Source: Bacillota bacterium
GTDB lineage: Bacteria > Bacillota > Desulfotomaculia > Desulfotomaculales > Ammonificaceae
DNA length: 64,000 bases
Direction of reading: 5' to 3'
Assembly: GCA_040755295.1 (NCBI GenBank)
Contig: JBFMBK010000002.1
Location: 62,001 to 126,000, forward strand
A program made the position numbers and the translations under genes. The notes beneath the pieces are model-generated. The model did no database searches, had not been told where the DNA came from, and saw nothing but the letters and a program-made list of their open reading frames with translations. Below are positions 42,575-51,160 of this stretch, one piece after another (position 1 is the stretch's first letter; the number at the start of each line of letters is the position of its first letter).

Positions 42575-42700
42575 GAGCCATCAAAACTACGAAACTCTGT
42601 TTTCAACCGCCAAGACGCCAAGATCGCCAATAAAACCATTATATTTTTTAGGAAATACGCTTATTCACAAGAATTAAAAAGCATAATGCTATTCAATCAA

Positions 42701-42737
42701 AAAGCCCGTCGGGCCAAGTTATTCGCCGATGGGCTTT
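42701..42737. terminator. Bidirectional terminator hairpin
   Basis: Stem AAAGCCCGTCGG / CCGATGGGCTTT (12 bp with one G-T pair), 13-base loop, with A-rich and T-rich flanks. It separates the disulfide reductase gene from the convergent 116-aa gene. Confidence 0.85.
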
Positions 42738-42779
42738 TAACGTATCTGTAATATCACTTACAAACTGTCGAACCGCGCT

Positions 42780-43130
42780 TTATACCGTGCCCCCGGATTC
42801 TTTTAAAATCTGCAGCACCTTGTCGCGAAGGGTCTCATCGACATTCGCCTTCAGGATTACGTCCCGCCGCGCGAGATCTTCGTCCGCCGCATCCGGCGCA
42901 GTTCTTACCTCCGCCCGGTCATCATCCTCACGGTTCGCTCCCATGACGTAATCCCCAAGACCGCTGATGCTTCCGGTAATCCTCCCCATCACCTCGCCGA
43001 GCCCGCCCTTTGCGGTTTTTCCCGTCCGTTCGATCTGAATGTCGTTAACACCCATGGCTTTCAGCCGGTTTGCCGCGTGTTCAGCCTCGTCACGTGTCCT
43101 GAAATGAGCTGTGATACTTTCTTTCTGCAT
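42780..43130 (-). CDS. Small conserved-type hypothetical, general-stress-protein-like
   Basis: A 116-aa soluble protein beginning MQKESITAHFRTRDEAEHAA, then NRLKAMGVNDIQIERTGK, then a glycine-rich middle (GGLGEVMGRITGSISGLGDY), and ending ILKANVDETLRDKVLQILKE. The pattern of a ferredoxin-like helix-strand pair around a glycine-rich loop resembles general stress protein 17M-type proteins. GAGGAATTG precedes the ATG. No specific function can be given. Confidence 0.7.
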   Translation of the reverse strand: MQKESITAHFRTRDEAEHAANRLKAMGVNDIQIERTGKTAKGGLGEVMGRITGSISGLGDYVMGANREDDDRAEVRTAPDAADEDLARRDVILKANVDETLRDKVLQILKESGGTV

Positions 43131-43220
43131 GAAACAATTCCTCCTCAGCTTGGCTTTTCCAACATTTAGACCTATTATTTCCTGAATTTTGGATTTTATG
43201 CACGGTCGGATAAAACAAAA

Positions 43221-43240
43221 AAACGGGGAGAACCCCGTTT
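43221..43240 (-). terminator. Intrinsic terminator (minus strand)
   Basis: An 8-bp stem (AAACGGGG / CCCCGTTT) with a 4-base loop, followed on the minus strand by TTTTGTTTT. It lies downstream of the PrsA-like gene. Confidence 0.85.
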
Positions 43241-43349
43241 AAAAAGGCCTTTACGATTTGGTTTATTTCTGACTGATGGTCTGGAAAGAATACTGATTAA
43301 GCGATTTTCTTAAGGTTAAGAGCAATCTGTTAAGCTATTGTGTTTCCTC

Positions 43350-43475
43350 CGTGTTCTCTATGTCTCTGTAGGTAACCCGGCCCTCAACGTGCCGATCTTA
43401 AGACGCGGCGTTCTAAGCGCGTTGTGTGTATAACGATGCAAAGTACTTTTAACCTGCCGTTGAGTACTGGGTGGT
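43350..43475. repeat. Inverted-repeat element, copy 1 (MITE-like)
   Basis: About 125 bp closely resembling 63840-63965. Core ends: CCCGGCCCTCAACG (43376-43389) and CGTTGAGTACTGGG (43458-43471), 11 of 14 positions complementary. Inside are the conserved ATCTTAAGACG and GCAAAG blocks. The left flank has GTTCTCTATGTCTCTGTAGG. Confidence 0.75.
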
Positions 43476-43518
43476 TCCGGCCTGTCCGAGTTAAATATGC
43501 TTCCGAGCAGGCAATCTT

Positions 43519-44157
43519 CTACCAGTAGTAGGTTATCTTCGCCTTTTGTTTCAGGTTCTGCACGGTTTGGGGAATCAATTGCGAGCTCATAACGGATTCA
43601 TAGTCCTTTTTAACCTGGTCCTTCACCTTATCGTAGGGTTCGTTGTTGTACTGCGAATCCTTGTACTGCTCGTAGAAACTCCGCAGTTCCTTGTCCCCCG
43701 CCTTCACCTCTCCCGCCAGCTTTTGTATCAGGAGCTGCATCCGAATCCTTTCATTCAAATCCTCTCTGGTCAGATGTCTTTCTTTCAGAAAAGCATCCAA
43801 ATCCTTTTCCGTCATCGAGGTACCCATCATGTTCTTGAGTTCGGTATTTATTTCGCTTTCCTTAATCGTAACACCCCTTTTAGCAGCCTCTTCATCGATC
43901 AGCCTTTTCTGAACCAGGAAATCAAGTGCTTCGGTGCCGTTTGTCTCTTCCAGGGCCTGATGAAATTCGTTGTACCGAATCGCTTTACCGTTAACCTTCG
44001 CCACCACTTTCCCCTCGTAGGTATACCACGACATCAAATAGGTAAGGATCGCGGCGGCGACAAAACCACATACTATACCGATTACCATCTGGAACCTGTC
44101 TCTGCCGCCGCCTTCATTCCTCACAGGAATCTCTTTCGTCACGCCAACTTGTTCCAT
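43519..44157 (-). CDS. PrsA/SurA-N-like membrane-anchored foldase without PPIase domain
   Basis: About 212 aa. A cytoplasmic N-terminal stretch (about 20 residues), one transmembrane helix (IGIVCGFVAAAILTYLMSWY), then a SurA N-terminal-like chaperone domain: VVAKVNGKAIRYNEFHQAL, LDFLVQKRLIDEEAAKRGV, LKERHLTREDLNERIRMQLL. The parvulin PPIase domain is absent and there is no lipobox. The start ATG at 44157 (GGAGGAG upstream) is preferred over the GTG at 44175. It probably assists folding of secreted proteins outside the membrane; this is inferred from family only. Confidence 0.83.
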   Translation of the reverse strand: MEQVGVTKEIPVRNEGGGRDRFQMVIGIVCGFVAAAILTYLMSWYTYEGKVVAKVNGKAIRYNEFHQALEETNGTEALDFLVQKRLIDEEAAKRGVTIKESEINTELKNMMGTSMTEKDLDAFLKERHLTREDLNERIRMQLLIQKLAGEVKAGDKELRSFYEQYKDSQYNNEPYDKVKDQVKKDYESVMSSQLIPQTVQNLKQKAKITYYW

Positions 44158-44354
44158 TACCGGGATCTCCTCCACCTTTTTACCACCCTTCTTAAATACT
44201 AGGCTTACTTATTCCGTTTTCGCCCCCGGAACCCTTTTCCCTTCAGCCAACTTTTTCACACTTTCCCTTTCTGCTCACCACCGTATATCGTCAAAGGTAA
44301 AAGTATCTATCAGGTCGTTCCGTCAGTGAATCACCAAGCTGCTGAACGGTTCAC

Positions 44355-44389
44355 AAAAAAATACCGCCGCAGGCCTTAATAGGCGGGTA
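44355..44389 (-). terminator. Intrinsic terminator (minus strand) between DUF169 and foldase genes
   Basis: Minus strand TACCCGCC / GGCGGTA with one bulge, 13-base loop, then seven T. It ends transcription of the DUF169 gene or acts as the platform of the structured element just upstream. Confidence 0.75.
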
Positions 44390-44390
44390 A

Positions 44391-44479
44391 AAGCGCTGTG
44401 CGCTTCACGGCAGTCGCTTCAAGGGCGTAACCACCAATGGGCTTCAAAACACATAATTCAGTGGTGACTCCGCTGCCGT
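44391..44479 (-). ncRNA. Candidate structured RNA element
   Basis: The outer stem ACGGCAG (44407-44413) / CTGCCGT (44473-44479) encloses a second stem with mismatches (ACCACxxAAT / ATTxGTGGT). A hairpin AAGCGC-tgt-GCGCTT (44391-44405) follows on the minus strand, then the terminator. The layout resembles an aptamer plus expression platform, but it may be a 3'-UTR structure. Confidence 0.35.
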
Positions 44480-44509
44480 TTGCATCATATCCGGCACCGG
44501 GGCAAGGGT

Positions 44510-45313
44510 TTAATCCGCCAAAAACTCCTGCCACATCTCCTTTCCCAGGAAACTTTCTTCGACGTTGCTCTCCATTTCCTGAAACATCTTTAAAGGCACG
44601 GTGAAGGTGAACAGGTCCTTGCCGAGTCTTTTCCTAACGTTTTCGCGCGCCGACAGGTCCATCAGTCCCATGACCGCTCTCGGTTTTTCCGATTCTGTTT
44701 CCCTGTACGCGAAGATACCTATGCTGTGGCACCCTGCGCCAAAAGGCATTATAACACTTTCTACGCTTTCTCGCGCGTAATTCGCCAGCACGGTCAGAGC
44801 GGAGATCTGGTCGGGATTGGCAAGAAATATTATGGAGACCGGGGTCTCTTTGCCCGGAGCGACATCTTTGAGCGGTTTCATGACGACGTACTTCGCCGGG
44901 ATGTCGGTAATCGGCATATATTCTATGAATTTCTTAACTAATTCCGGTGATTTGACGTACCTTTCTCCGTACAGGATGTTCTGCACGGACTGTTCCCTCT
45001 GTGATTTAATCATCTCCCGGGTTACCCCGAGTTGTGCGGCCCCCGTTGAAAGGAAATAACAAAAGAGTTCGATCCCCCCGGGCCAGTTTAGGTACTGGTT
45101 CCCGAACCCCAAACCCGTTCCCCCCCCCAGGCAGCCGAAGGTCCGGCGGTCAAAAACCACCGTTCGCCCTTTGGCGGCGTTGGCAAACAGCCACATGATG
45201 CAACCCCAGCCGCCTTCCTTGAACTGCAGCGCGCCTGCCGGCTTCTCATCAGCCCAAAGCAGGGCCACCGGGCCGTACCGGAATTGGATAAGGGCGGCAA
45301 TCTTACTTTCCAC
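44510..45313 (-). CDS. DUF169 family protein
   Basis: A 267-aa soluble protein. DUF169 features: MESKIAALIQFRYGPVALLW, the cysteine/glycine patch FDRRTFGCLGGGTGLGFG, and YVVMKPLKDVAPG with VIFLANPDQISALTVLANYA, then MPFGAGCHSIGIFAYRE. The family is common in anaerobic bacteria and archaea with no proven function. GTG start after GAAAGGG. Standalone gene with a terminator downstream. Confidence 0.88.
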   Translation of the reverse strand: MESKIAALIQFRYGPVALLWADEKPAGALQFKEGGWGCIMWLFANAAKGRTVVFDRRTFGCLGGGTGLGFGNQYLNWPGGIELFCYFLSTGAAQLGVTREMIKSQREQSVQNILYGERYVKSPELVKKFIEYMPITDIPAKYVVMKPLKDVAPGKETPVSIIFLANPDQISALTVLANYARESVESVIMPFGAGCHSIGIFAYRETESEKPRAVMGLMDLSARENVRKRLGKDLFTFTVPLKMFQEMESNVEESFLGKEMWQEFLAD

Positions 45314-45590
45314 GATTTTTCACCCTTTCATTTCGATATTGCTTATCCTGATTTCGCTGGCCGAGATTTCAAACCCTTTTTTTATACATTATTTACTTAA
45401 TGTGAAAATCGCACTGAACCAGCATAAGCGACCATTTCAGACGGTTTTAAGTCGTCAGGTTTAATAACAGCCTTCTGGGCCAAAATAGTACGCCAAACAT
45501 AATTTTCATTGTTAAAATCTCGCGAAAACGACAGGAAATGCGTCGAAGTATGGCGAATTCCTGTACATATCAAAAAGGGGGTTATACTCC

Positions 45591-47663
45591 GTGCGCAGAC
45601 CTGTTGTTTTCTATTCCCTCGGACTCGTTATTATTTTGACCCTTGTTGTTATCTTTTCGTTTGACCAATGCCGCCAGCTTTTCGTAGGGCACACGGGAAA
45701 ATCCCAGATTACTAATAACACCAAACCAAGGCCTCCGGGAAGCGCCGCAGCCGCCGCGAAACCAACCTTGGAGGAGCTTCAGAACGATGCACGCGCCGCA
45801 AACGCCAACGAACTCGGTTACGTACCCATTCTGCTTTATCATCAGATCAGCAAGCAGGAAGGGCGGTGGGCGCGCACCCCGGACAACTTCCGCAAGGACC
45901 TGGCCGAATTGTACGAACGGGGGTATGTTTTGATTTCACTCAGCGATTTTTTATCAGGTAAGATCAGTATCCCGGCGGGGAAATCACCGGCGGTGATAAC
46001 CTTCGACGATAGCACCCCGGGAGAGTTCCGGCTCATTCAAAAGGGCGAGGAACTTACGGTGGATCCCAACTGTGCTGTAGGGATACTGCGTGATTTCGGT
46101 CAGCGCCACCCCGACTTCGGCAACGCCGCCACCTTTTTTATCAACGCCAACCCTTTCGGCGGCGAAACCGGGCAAGGGAAATACTGGAAGAAAAAGCTTC
46201 AGATGCTGGTTGAATGGGGCTTCGAAATCGGCAACCATACAATGAGCCACGCTTACTTAAAGAACCTCACGCCGCAAAAGGCGCGGGTCGAAATCGCGGG
46301 TCTGCAGAAACTGATCCAGCAGGCGGTGCCGGGTTATAAGCCCGCTTCCTTCGCCATAGTCCAGGACGGCGTGCCGAACCCTTATGAAACCGTTGTCCAG
46401 GGAACATATGACGGGATCACCTACCATCATAAAGGAGTGCTGTTGTGGGCCTGGAGCGCCTCCCGGCCGCCGTTTCACAAGGATTTCGACCCGCTGCGCA
46501 TTCAGCGGATCCAGGTTTTCCAGGACCACGGCCTGAGTTCGCTCACCACGTGGCTGGACCGGATCGAACCGACGCGCTTCATCAGCGACGGCAACGTTGG
46601 GACAATCGCCATGCCTCAATCCTGGAAGGATTCCCTAAAGGCCGGTGCGCCGGGCCGGCAGGTGCTTTACGAACCCGAAAATAAAACCGACAAAACCCCG
46701 GCGCGTGAGCAGCAGGCCTTTAACGCTAAAGGCGTACACGTCACCGCCATTTGGGCGTCCTCCCGTACCCGCTGGGAGGGTATAATCGATCTTATTAAAA
46801 AGAGCGGGTACAATGCCGTCGAACTTGATATCAAGGATGAAGACGGCAGTATAGGCTACCTTTCCAATGTTCCCTTAAGCAGGGAGATCGGGGCGGCCCA
46901 CGACTATCTCCCTATTAAGGACATGTTAAAAGAACTTAAGGATCAGGGTATATACAGCATAGGACGCTGCGTAGTCATGAAAGACCCGACACTCGCTAAA
47001 AAACGTCCGGAGTACATGGTACGCACCGCCAGCGGGTACCCCCTAGCCGGAGGGCTGTGGGTAAACCCTTGTTCCCAAGCGGTTCAGGATTACAACATCG
47101 CCCTTGCCAAAGAGGCATACGAACTTGGTTTCGACGAGGTCCAGTTCGATTATATCCGTTTCCCGGAAGGACAGGGCGTTAAGACGGTAAGTTATCCCGG
47201 CATGGGAAATCAGGAACGCACCGACGTCATCGCCGGTTTCCTCAACCACGCGCGCCGGGAAATCGGCTGGGATAAGTGGCTTTCCGCAGCCATATTCGGC
47301 TTCATGGGATACGCCAAAGACGATCAGCGCATAGGCCAGCGGCCGGAACGCCTGGCTCCTTTTCTGGACTTCATGTCGCCGATGGCCTATCCTTCACATT
47401 ACAGCCCGGGAAACTACGGTTTTTCTAATCCCAACGCCCACCCAGCGGAAGTGGTGAACGGCACTCTGGCGGACTTCGAAAAACTTATCGACACCAGCGG
47501 CTGCCGGCTGCGCCCCTGGCTTCAGGCTTTCACCATGGGGTCCCCTCCGTACGGAACCGCCGAGATAAAAGCGCAGACAAGAGTGACTGAAAAGCGGGAT
47601 ATCCATACCTGGCTGCTCTGGAACGCAGGTTGTGTTTATCACCAGGACGCTATGCAACGTTGA
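45591..47663 (+). CDS. Polysaccharide deacetylase (NodB) fused to DUF4015 putative glycoside hydrolase
   Basis: A 690-aa exported protein. Residues 5-25 form an anchor; about 80-340 is a NodB-type deacetylase with PAVITFDDSTPGEF (metal aspartate) and EIGNHTMSHAYLKN (H-x3-H). Residues of about 375-685 are DUF4015: GVHVTAIWASSRTRWEGIID, NAVELDIKDEDGSIGYLSN, EVQFDYIRFPEGQG and FLDFMSPMAYPSHYSPG. Deacetylation plus glycan cleavage suggests work on surface polysaccharide or peptidoglycan; substrate unknown. GTG start after AAAGGGGG. The next gene has its own promoter overlapping the stop. Confidence 0.9.
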   Translation: MRRPVVFYSLGLVIILTLVVIFSFDQCRQLFVGHTGKSQITNNTKPRPPGSAAAAAKPTLEELQNDARAANANELGYVPILLYHQISKQEGRWARTPDNFRKDLAELYERGYVLISLSDFLSGKISIPAGKSPAVITFDDSTPGEFRLIQKGEELTVDPNCAVGILRDFGQRHPDFGNAATFFINANPFGGETGQGKYWKKKLQMLVEWGFEIGNHTMSHAYLKNLTPQKARVEIAGLQKLIQQAVPGYKPASFAIVQDGVPNPYETVVQGTYDGITYHHKGVLLWAWSASRPPFHKDFDPLRIQRIQVFQDHGLSSLTTWLDRIEPTRFISDGNVGTIAMPQSWKDSLKAGAPGRQVLYEPENKTDKTPAREQQAFNAKGVHVTAIWASSRTRWEGIIDLIKKSGYNAVELDIKDEDGSIGYLSNVPLSREIGAAHDYLPIKDMLKELKDQGIYSIGRCVVMKDPTLAKKRPEYMVRTASGYPLAGGLWVNPCSQAVQDYNIALAKEAYELGFDEVQFDYIRFPEGQGVKTVSYPGMGNQERTDVIAGFLNHARREIGWDKWLSAAIFGFMGYAKDDQRIGQRPERLAPFLDFMSPMAYPSHYSPGNYGFSNPNAHPAEVVNGTLADFEKLIDTSGCRLRPWLQAFTMGSPPYGTAEIKAQTRVTEKRDIHTWLLWNAGCVYHQDAMQR

Positions 47664-47689
47664 GCTTTATCGCAGGGCCACCTTATAAT
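47660..47689 (+). promoter_or_regulatory. Promoter upstream of the metallophosphoesterase gene
   Basis: TTGAGC (47660-47665), 18-base spacer, TATAAT (47684-47689). It overlaps the stop codon of the preceding gene. Confidence 0.6.
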
Positions 47690-47739
47690 TAAAAGTGAGA
47701 AATGGAATGAATAATTCAGGATAACAAGGGGAACCAGTT

Positions 47740-49134
47740 TTGCATAACAAGCTGTTGCGCGCAATCTTCCAGCTCATAACGGCCTCGATCGGAGCCCTAA
47801 TCTTTATCTGGTTTTTGGGAACGGCAAACTACCAGATAAACGGATTTGAGGTGCGGGGAGCGTTGCGCCCGGCGATGTGCGGGCGGACGGTGGTTGAACT
47901 GCCGCCGCTCGGTTCGTTCTCCGCAAAGACACATGCCGCTCCGGTTGAGTGCCGCGTCACACTCCTCCGGGTCGAGGAAAAAACGGTTATCGCGCACCTT
48001 AAAAACCTTAACCTCAGTTCGATCTGGAGCCGGATCGAAAATGACGCAAACCGGGCGTTGCGTGCATTTATAGTTAGGCAGTTATTGCTGGGGATACTGG
48101 GAGCGTTGTTTTTCACCCGGTTGTTTTTCCGCACGCCCTGGCGTAAAATCTGGCAGCCCGCCGCAGCGGGGTTTGTGATTACCGTGTCGTGGTTGGCGCC
48201 TGCCTTCTTCACCTTTCACACCGACGCCTTCAAACACCCGGCTTACAGCGGCATGATCGGCGCCGCCCCCCGTATTATGGCCCTTAGTGAAGACCTCGTC
48301 AGCGGTTTTGAAAAATTCAAGGCCGGCACCCCGGAGGTGGTTGCCAATCTGCAGGCGTTATTCAACCGTGCCGACGGGCTGAACGGTCTTTCCGACGTCG
48401 GCGGGGGCAAAAGGCTGCTCTTGATATCGGATATCCATAATAACCCCGTAGGCCAGGCCTTTGCCCGCGAACTCGCGGACCGGTTTGCCGTCGACGCAGT
48501 GCTTGACGCCGGGGATTTGACCGACTTCGGCTCTCCCCTTGAACTGAATATCGTTAAGGGTTTAAGTGAAAACCGGGTGCCTTATATCTTTGCATCCGGC
48601 AACCACGACTCGCCCGCGGTTACGGAATTCCTGAACTCCCTGGCGGGGGTGAGCGTACTGAAAGGCGGGCTGGTCAACGTGGCGGGTCTTTCCATAATCG
48701 GCTTCCCCGACCCCTCAGCTTACCGTCCTACAGCCGACGCCGCCTCGCCGGACGCGGAGGAAGCCGAAATCCACGTCCAGGCGGAAGCGCTGGTGCAGGT
48801 CCTCCGGAACAATCAGCACGTGGACCTTCTGCTTGTCCACAATCCGAGCATGGCCCGCCGGTTTATGGGACAGGTCCCGCTCGTTGTCTGCGGGCACACC
48901 CACGTACCCGACGTGGAGGGTGACAGGTCGTCGCTGCTTCTTAATCCCGGCACCACCGGCGCGGCGGGAATCAGAGGTCTGCAACACGGTAAAGAGGTCC
49001 CCTACACCGCTATGGTACTGTACCTTGACACCGCCAAGCGTCCTTCCGCCGTTGACATCATCACGTACGGGCCCCGGGAAGGCAACTTCCGCGTGGAACG
49101 CCGGGTCGTACCCGAGCCGATACCTTCGCGGTGA
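47740..49134 (+). CDS. Membrane-anchored metallophosphoesterase
   Basis: A 464-aa protein with three hydrophobic helices (about 8-27, 110-128 and 145-163) and a C-terminal calcineurin-like phosphoesterase domain (about 220-450). Metal motifs in order: LLISDIHNNPVGQAF (DxH), VLDAGDLTDFG (GD), FASGNHDSPAV (GNHD), LLLVHNPSMAR and VVCGHTHVPDV (GHTH). The catalytic domain should lie outside or at the membrane depending on topology. TTG start. The substrate is unknown. A terminator lies 32 bp after the stop. Confidence 0.9.
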   Translation: MHNKLLRAIFQLITASIGALIFIWFLGTANYQINGFEVRGALRPAMCGRTVVELPPLGSFSAKTHAAPVECRVTLLRVEEKTVIAHLKNLNLSSIWSRIENDANRALRAFIVRQLLLGILGALFFTRLFFRTPWRKIWQPAAAGFVITVSWLAPAFFTFHTDAFKHPAYSGMIGAAPRIMALSEDLVSGFEKFKAGTPEVVANLQALFNRADGLNGLSDVGGGKRLLLISDIHNNPVGQAFARELADRFAVDAVLDAGDLTDFGSPLELNIVKGLSENRVPYIFASGNHDSPAVTEFLNSLAGVSVLKGGLVNVAGLSIIGFPDPSAYRPTADAASPDAEEAEIHVQAEALVQVLRNNQHVDLLLVHNPSMARRFMGQVPLVVCGHTHVPDVEGDRSSLLLNPGTTGAAGIRGLQHGKEVPYTAMVLYLDTAKRPSAVDIITYGPREGNFRVERRVVPEPIPSR

Positions 49135-49166
49135 GGCTTCCTGAGCGGGAATAAACATTCATAGGG

Positions 49167-49195
49167 GCACCCCGCTCGAAAGGGTGCTTTTTATA
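49167..49195 (+). terminator. Intrinsic terminator after the metallophosphoesterase gene
   Basis: Stem GCACCC / GGGTGC with a 9-base loop followed by TTTTTATATTT. Confidence 0.75.
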
Positions 49196-49428
49196 TTTCG
49201 TGGTGACAAGATGCCTGAAATGTTCTTTTTCGGTATAATAGGGAACTAAGCGGAGGATTGATAATCGGCGGCCGGATCGGCGCGATCGGCGCCGAATCCG
49301 CAAAGGTCGTTGTAAAAACGCCTGGGAATTGGAAAGCGGCCTCCGGTAACACTTTTTAGTTTGAATACAATAAGTCGTCAGGCTGTAATTTTTGAAAGGA
49401 TTTTTGAAAGGGTGGAGCATTCTTATCA

Positions 49429-50997
49429 ATGACTACCCACAGTCTTGAGCTATTCCTAATTCTCCTCGCTTTATCCATCGGCGTCACCGCCCTTGCGAAA
49501 AAAGCCGATAAACCTTACCCCATAGCCCTGGTGTTAATAGGCGCAGTTATAGGGCTCGCGCCGGTAGCAGGCGTATTTGACGAATTAAGAGATTTTTTCG
49601 TCTCGGACGAGGTTTTCCGTACAGCGATCATAGCCATCTTTCTACCGGCGTTGCTCGGTGAAGCCTCGTTAAAACTCTCCTTTACTTCGGTGAATAAAAA
49701 CCGCGCCGCGATAGCTTTACTGGCCGTCATAGGTACGTTTATCGCCTATCTGGCCACGGGTCTGTTGTCTATGTTGTTTCTGGGCATGACTCTTCAAACG
49801 GCTCTTGTTTTTGGGGCGTTGATGGCCGCAACCGACCCCGTCAGCGTTATAACCGTGTTTAAAAACCTGGGGGTGAACCGCCGCCTGGCCGTTATCATCG
49901 AGGGAGAAAGCCTGATGAACGACGGCATAGCCGTGGTCCTCTTCAAACTGTCGGTTTTCTCCCTGGCCGCTATTGCCGCCATGGGCCCGTGGGGCGCCGC
50001 AGCCGGCCCGGCTATGTTTATCAAGGTAACAGCGGGAGGGTTGGTCATAGGAGGATCGCTCGGCTTCATATTCTCCGAGATCGGTCGTTTCTTCGATGAC
50101 TACCCGTTGGAAAACGCCTTCTCCGTCGTGCTTTTTTACGGCTCTTACTTCGCCGCAGAGTATTTGGGAGTATCGGGCGTGATCGCGGTGGTGACCGCCG
50201 GTCTGGTGTTGGGCAACTACGGCCGGACAGTCGGCATGACCCCCACTACGAGGCTAAGCATATCGGTGTTCTGGGACACGATAACCCTCGTGGCGAACTC
50301 GCTCGTATTCATTTTAGTGGGGCTGGAAGTGGCCCGCATCGACATGGCCCGTCACATGAACCTGATCCCGGTTTCCATCCTTATTGTATTGGTCGGGCGC
50401 AGCAGCGCCGTATACCTTTCCACAGCCGTAGTCAAACTGCCGTGGTCGTGGAAGCACATTCTGAACTGGGGCGGTTTGAAAGGGTCATTATCCCTTGCAC
50501 TCGCTCTGAGCCTTCCTGCCGGTTTTTCCGGAAGGGAAACGTTGATCGCCCTGACCTTCGGCGTTGTGTTTTTTTCACTTATAGCGCAGGGTCTGACCAT
50601 AGGGCCGTTTATCCGTCTGCTTGGACTGCAGAAGACCGTGAAGGGCTTAAGAGAGTATGAAAACCTGTCGTTTGAGCTACAGCAGGCCCTGGCCGCCATC
50701 AGTGAACTCAGACGTATACAAAACCGGGGGCAGATTTCCCCGCCGGTCTTCAGCGAGCTTGAAGCAAAACTTACCGCTCGTGTTTCCACAGTGAACCGGG
50801 AATTGGACGAACTGTACGCACAACATCCCGGACTGCTTCAGGAGCAACTACTCAATGCCCGAAGGAAGCTCCTGTACGCCGAGCACCAGGCGATTGAAAA
50901 GCTGCTTGGCGAAGGCATCTTAAGCACCGAAACAGGCAACCTAAAGAAACACCTTGTTATCGAAAGGATGGAGGAACTGGATAATACGAAGCTATAA
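49429..50997 (+). CDS. Na+/H+ antiporter, CPA1/NhaP type
   Basis: A 522-aa protein with about 12 membrane helices in residues 1-400. CPA1 signatures: ATDPVSVITVFKNLGVNRR and IEGESLMNDGIAVVLFKLSV. The C-terminal 120 residues are cytoplasmic, helical and charged (FELQQALAAISELRRIQNRG, LNARRKLLYAEHQAIEKLLG). It exchanges Na+ (or K+) for protons across the cytoplasmic membrane. The ATG follows GGGTGGAG at a long spacing. A TATAAT at 49234-49239 may belong to its promoter, though no matching -35 is clear. Confidence 0.93.
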   Translation: MTTHSLELFLILLALSIGVTALAKKADKPYPIALVLIGAVIGLAPVAGVFDELRDFFVSDEVFRTAIIAIFLPALLGEASLKLSFTSVNKNRAAIALLAVIGTFIAYLATGLLSMLFLGMTLQTALVFGALMAATDPVSVITVFKNLGVNRRLAVIIEGESLMNDGIAVVLFKLSVFSLAAIAAMGPWGAAAGPAMFIKVTAGGLVIGGSLGFIFSEIGRFFDDYPLENAFSVVLFYGSYFAAEYLGVSGVIAVVTAGLVLGNYGRTVGMTPTTRLSISVFWDTITLVANSLVFILVGLEVARIDMARHMNLIPVSILIVLVGRSSAVYLSTAVVKLPWSWKHILNWGGLKGSLSLALALSLPAGFSGRETLIALTFGVVFFSLIAQGLTIGPFIRLLGLQKTVKGLREYENLSFELQQALAAISELRRIQNRGQISPPVFSELEAKLTARVSTVNRELDELYAQHPGLLQEQLLNARRKLLYAEHQAIEKLLGEGILSTETGNLKKHLVIERMEELDNTKL

Positions 50998-51000
50998 GTA

Positions 51001-51160
51001 GGCAGTAGGTGGAAGGTAGAAGGTGAAAAATAGAAGATAGAACTCGGAGGCTCGGATATCCAATCCGTGACCCGCGACTCATCCCCATCCGTGCTCTCTG
51101 TGTCTCTGCGGGTGATTGTACTTTGCCGACTTCCGCAATCTTAGTGTCAAAAGACCATAA
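51001..51160. repeat. Decayed short repeats and fragment of inverted-repeat element
   Basis: Starts with GTAGGCAGTAGGTGGAAGG-type reiterations. From 51085 it carries CCGTGCTCTCTGTGTCTCTG and ATCTTAGTGTC, corresponding to the left half of the element seen at 43350-43475 and 63840-63965. Confidence 0.5.

Larger units (their letters stand above)
43131..43518. other. 390-bp spacer with terminator and inverted-repeat element
   Basis: Contains a terminator (43221-43240) for the minus-strand foldase gene and a copy of the roughly 125-bp inverted-repeat element (43350-43475). No gene is supported. Confidence 0.55.
44158..44509. other. 350-bp spacer with structured element and terminator
   Basis: It contains, on the minus strand from right to left: a nested stem (44407-44479), a small hairpin (44391-44405), a terminator (44355-44389), and the leader of the foldase gene. 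No gene is supported. Confidence 0.5.

Noticed and set aside
49234-49239. TATAAT as a confident antiporter promoter
   Set aside because: No acceptable -35 hexamer at 16-18 bases upstream; kept only as a remark.
49258-49360. Short TTG frame after GGAGGA starting I-I-G-G-R-I-G
   Set aside because: The ribosome binding site abuts the TTG with no spacing and the frame ends after about 33 codons; probably leader of the antiporter gene.
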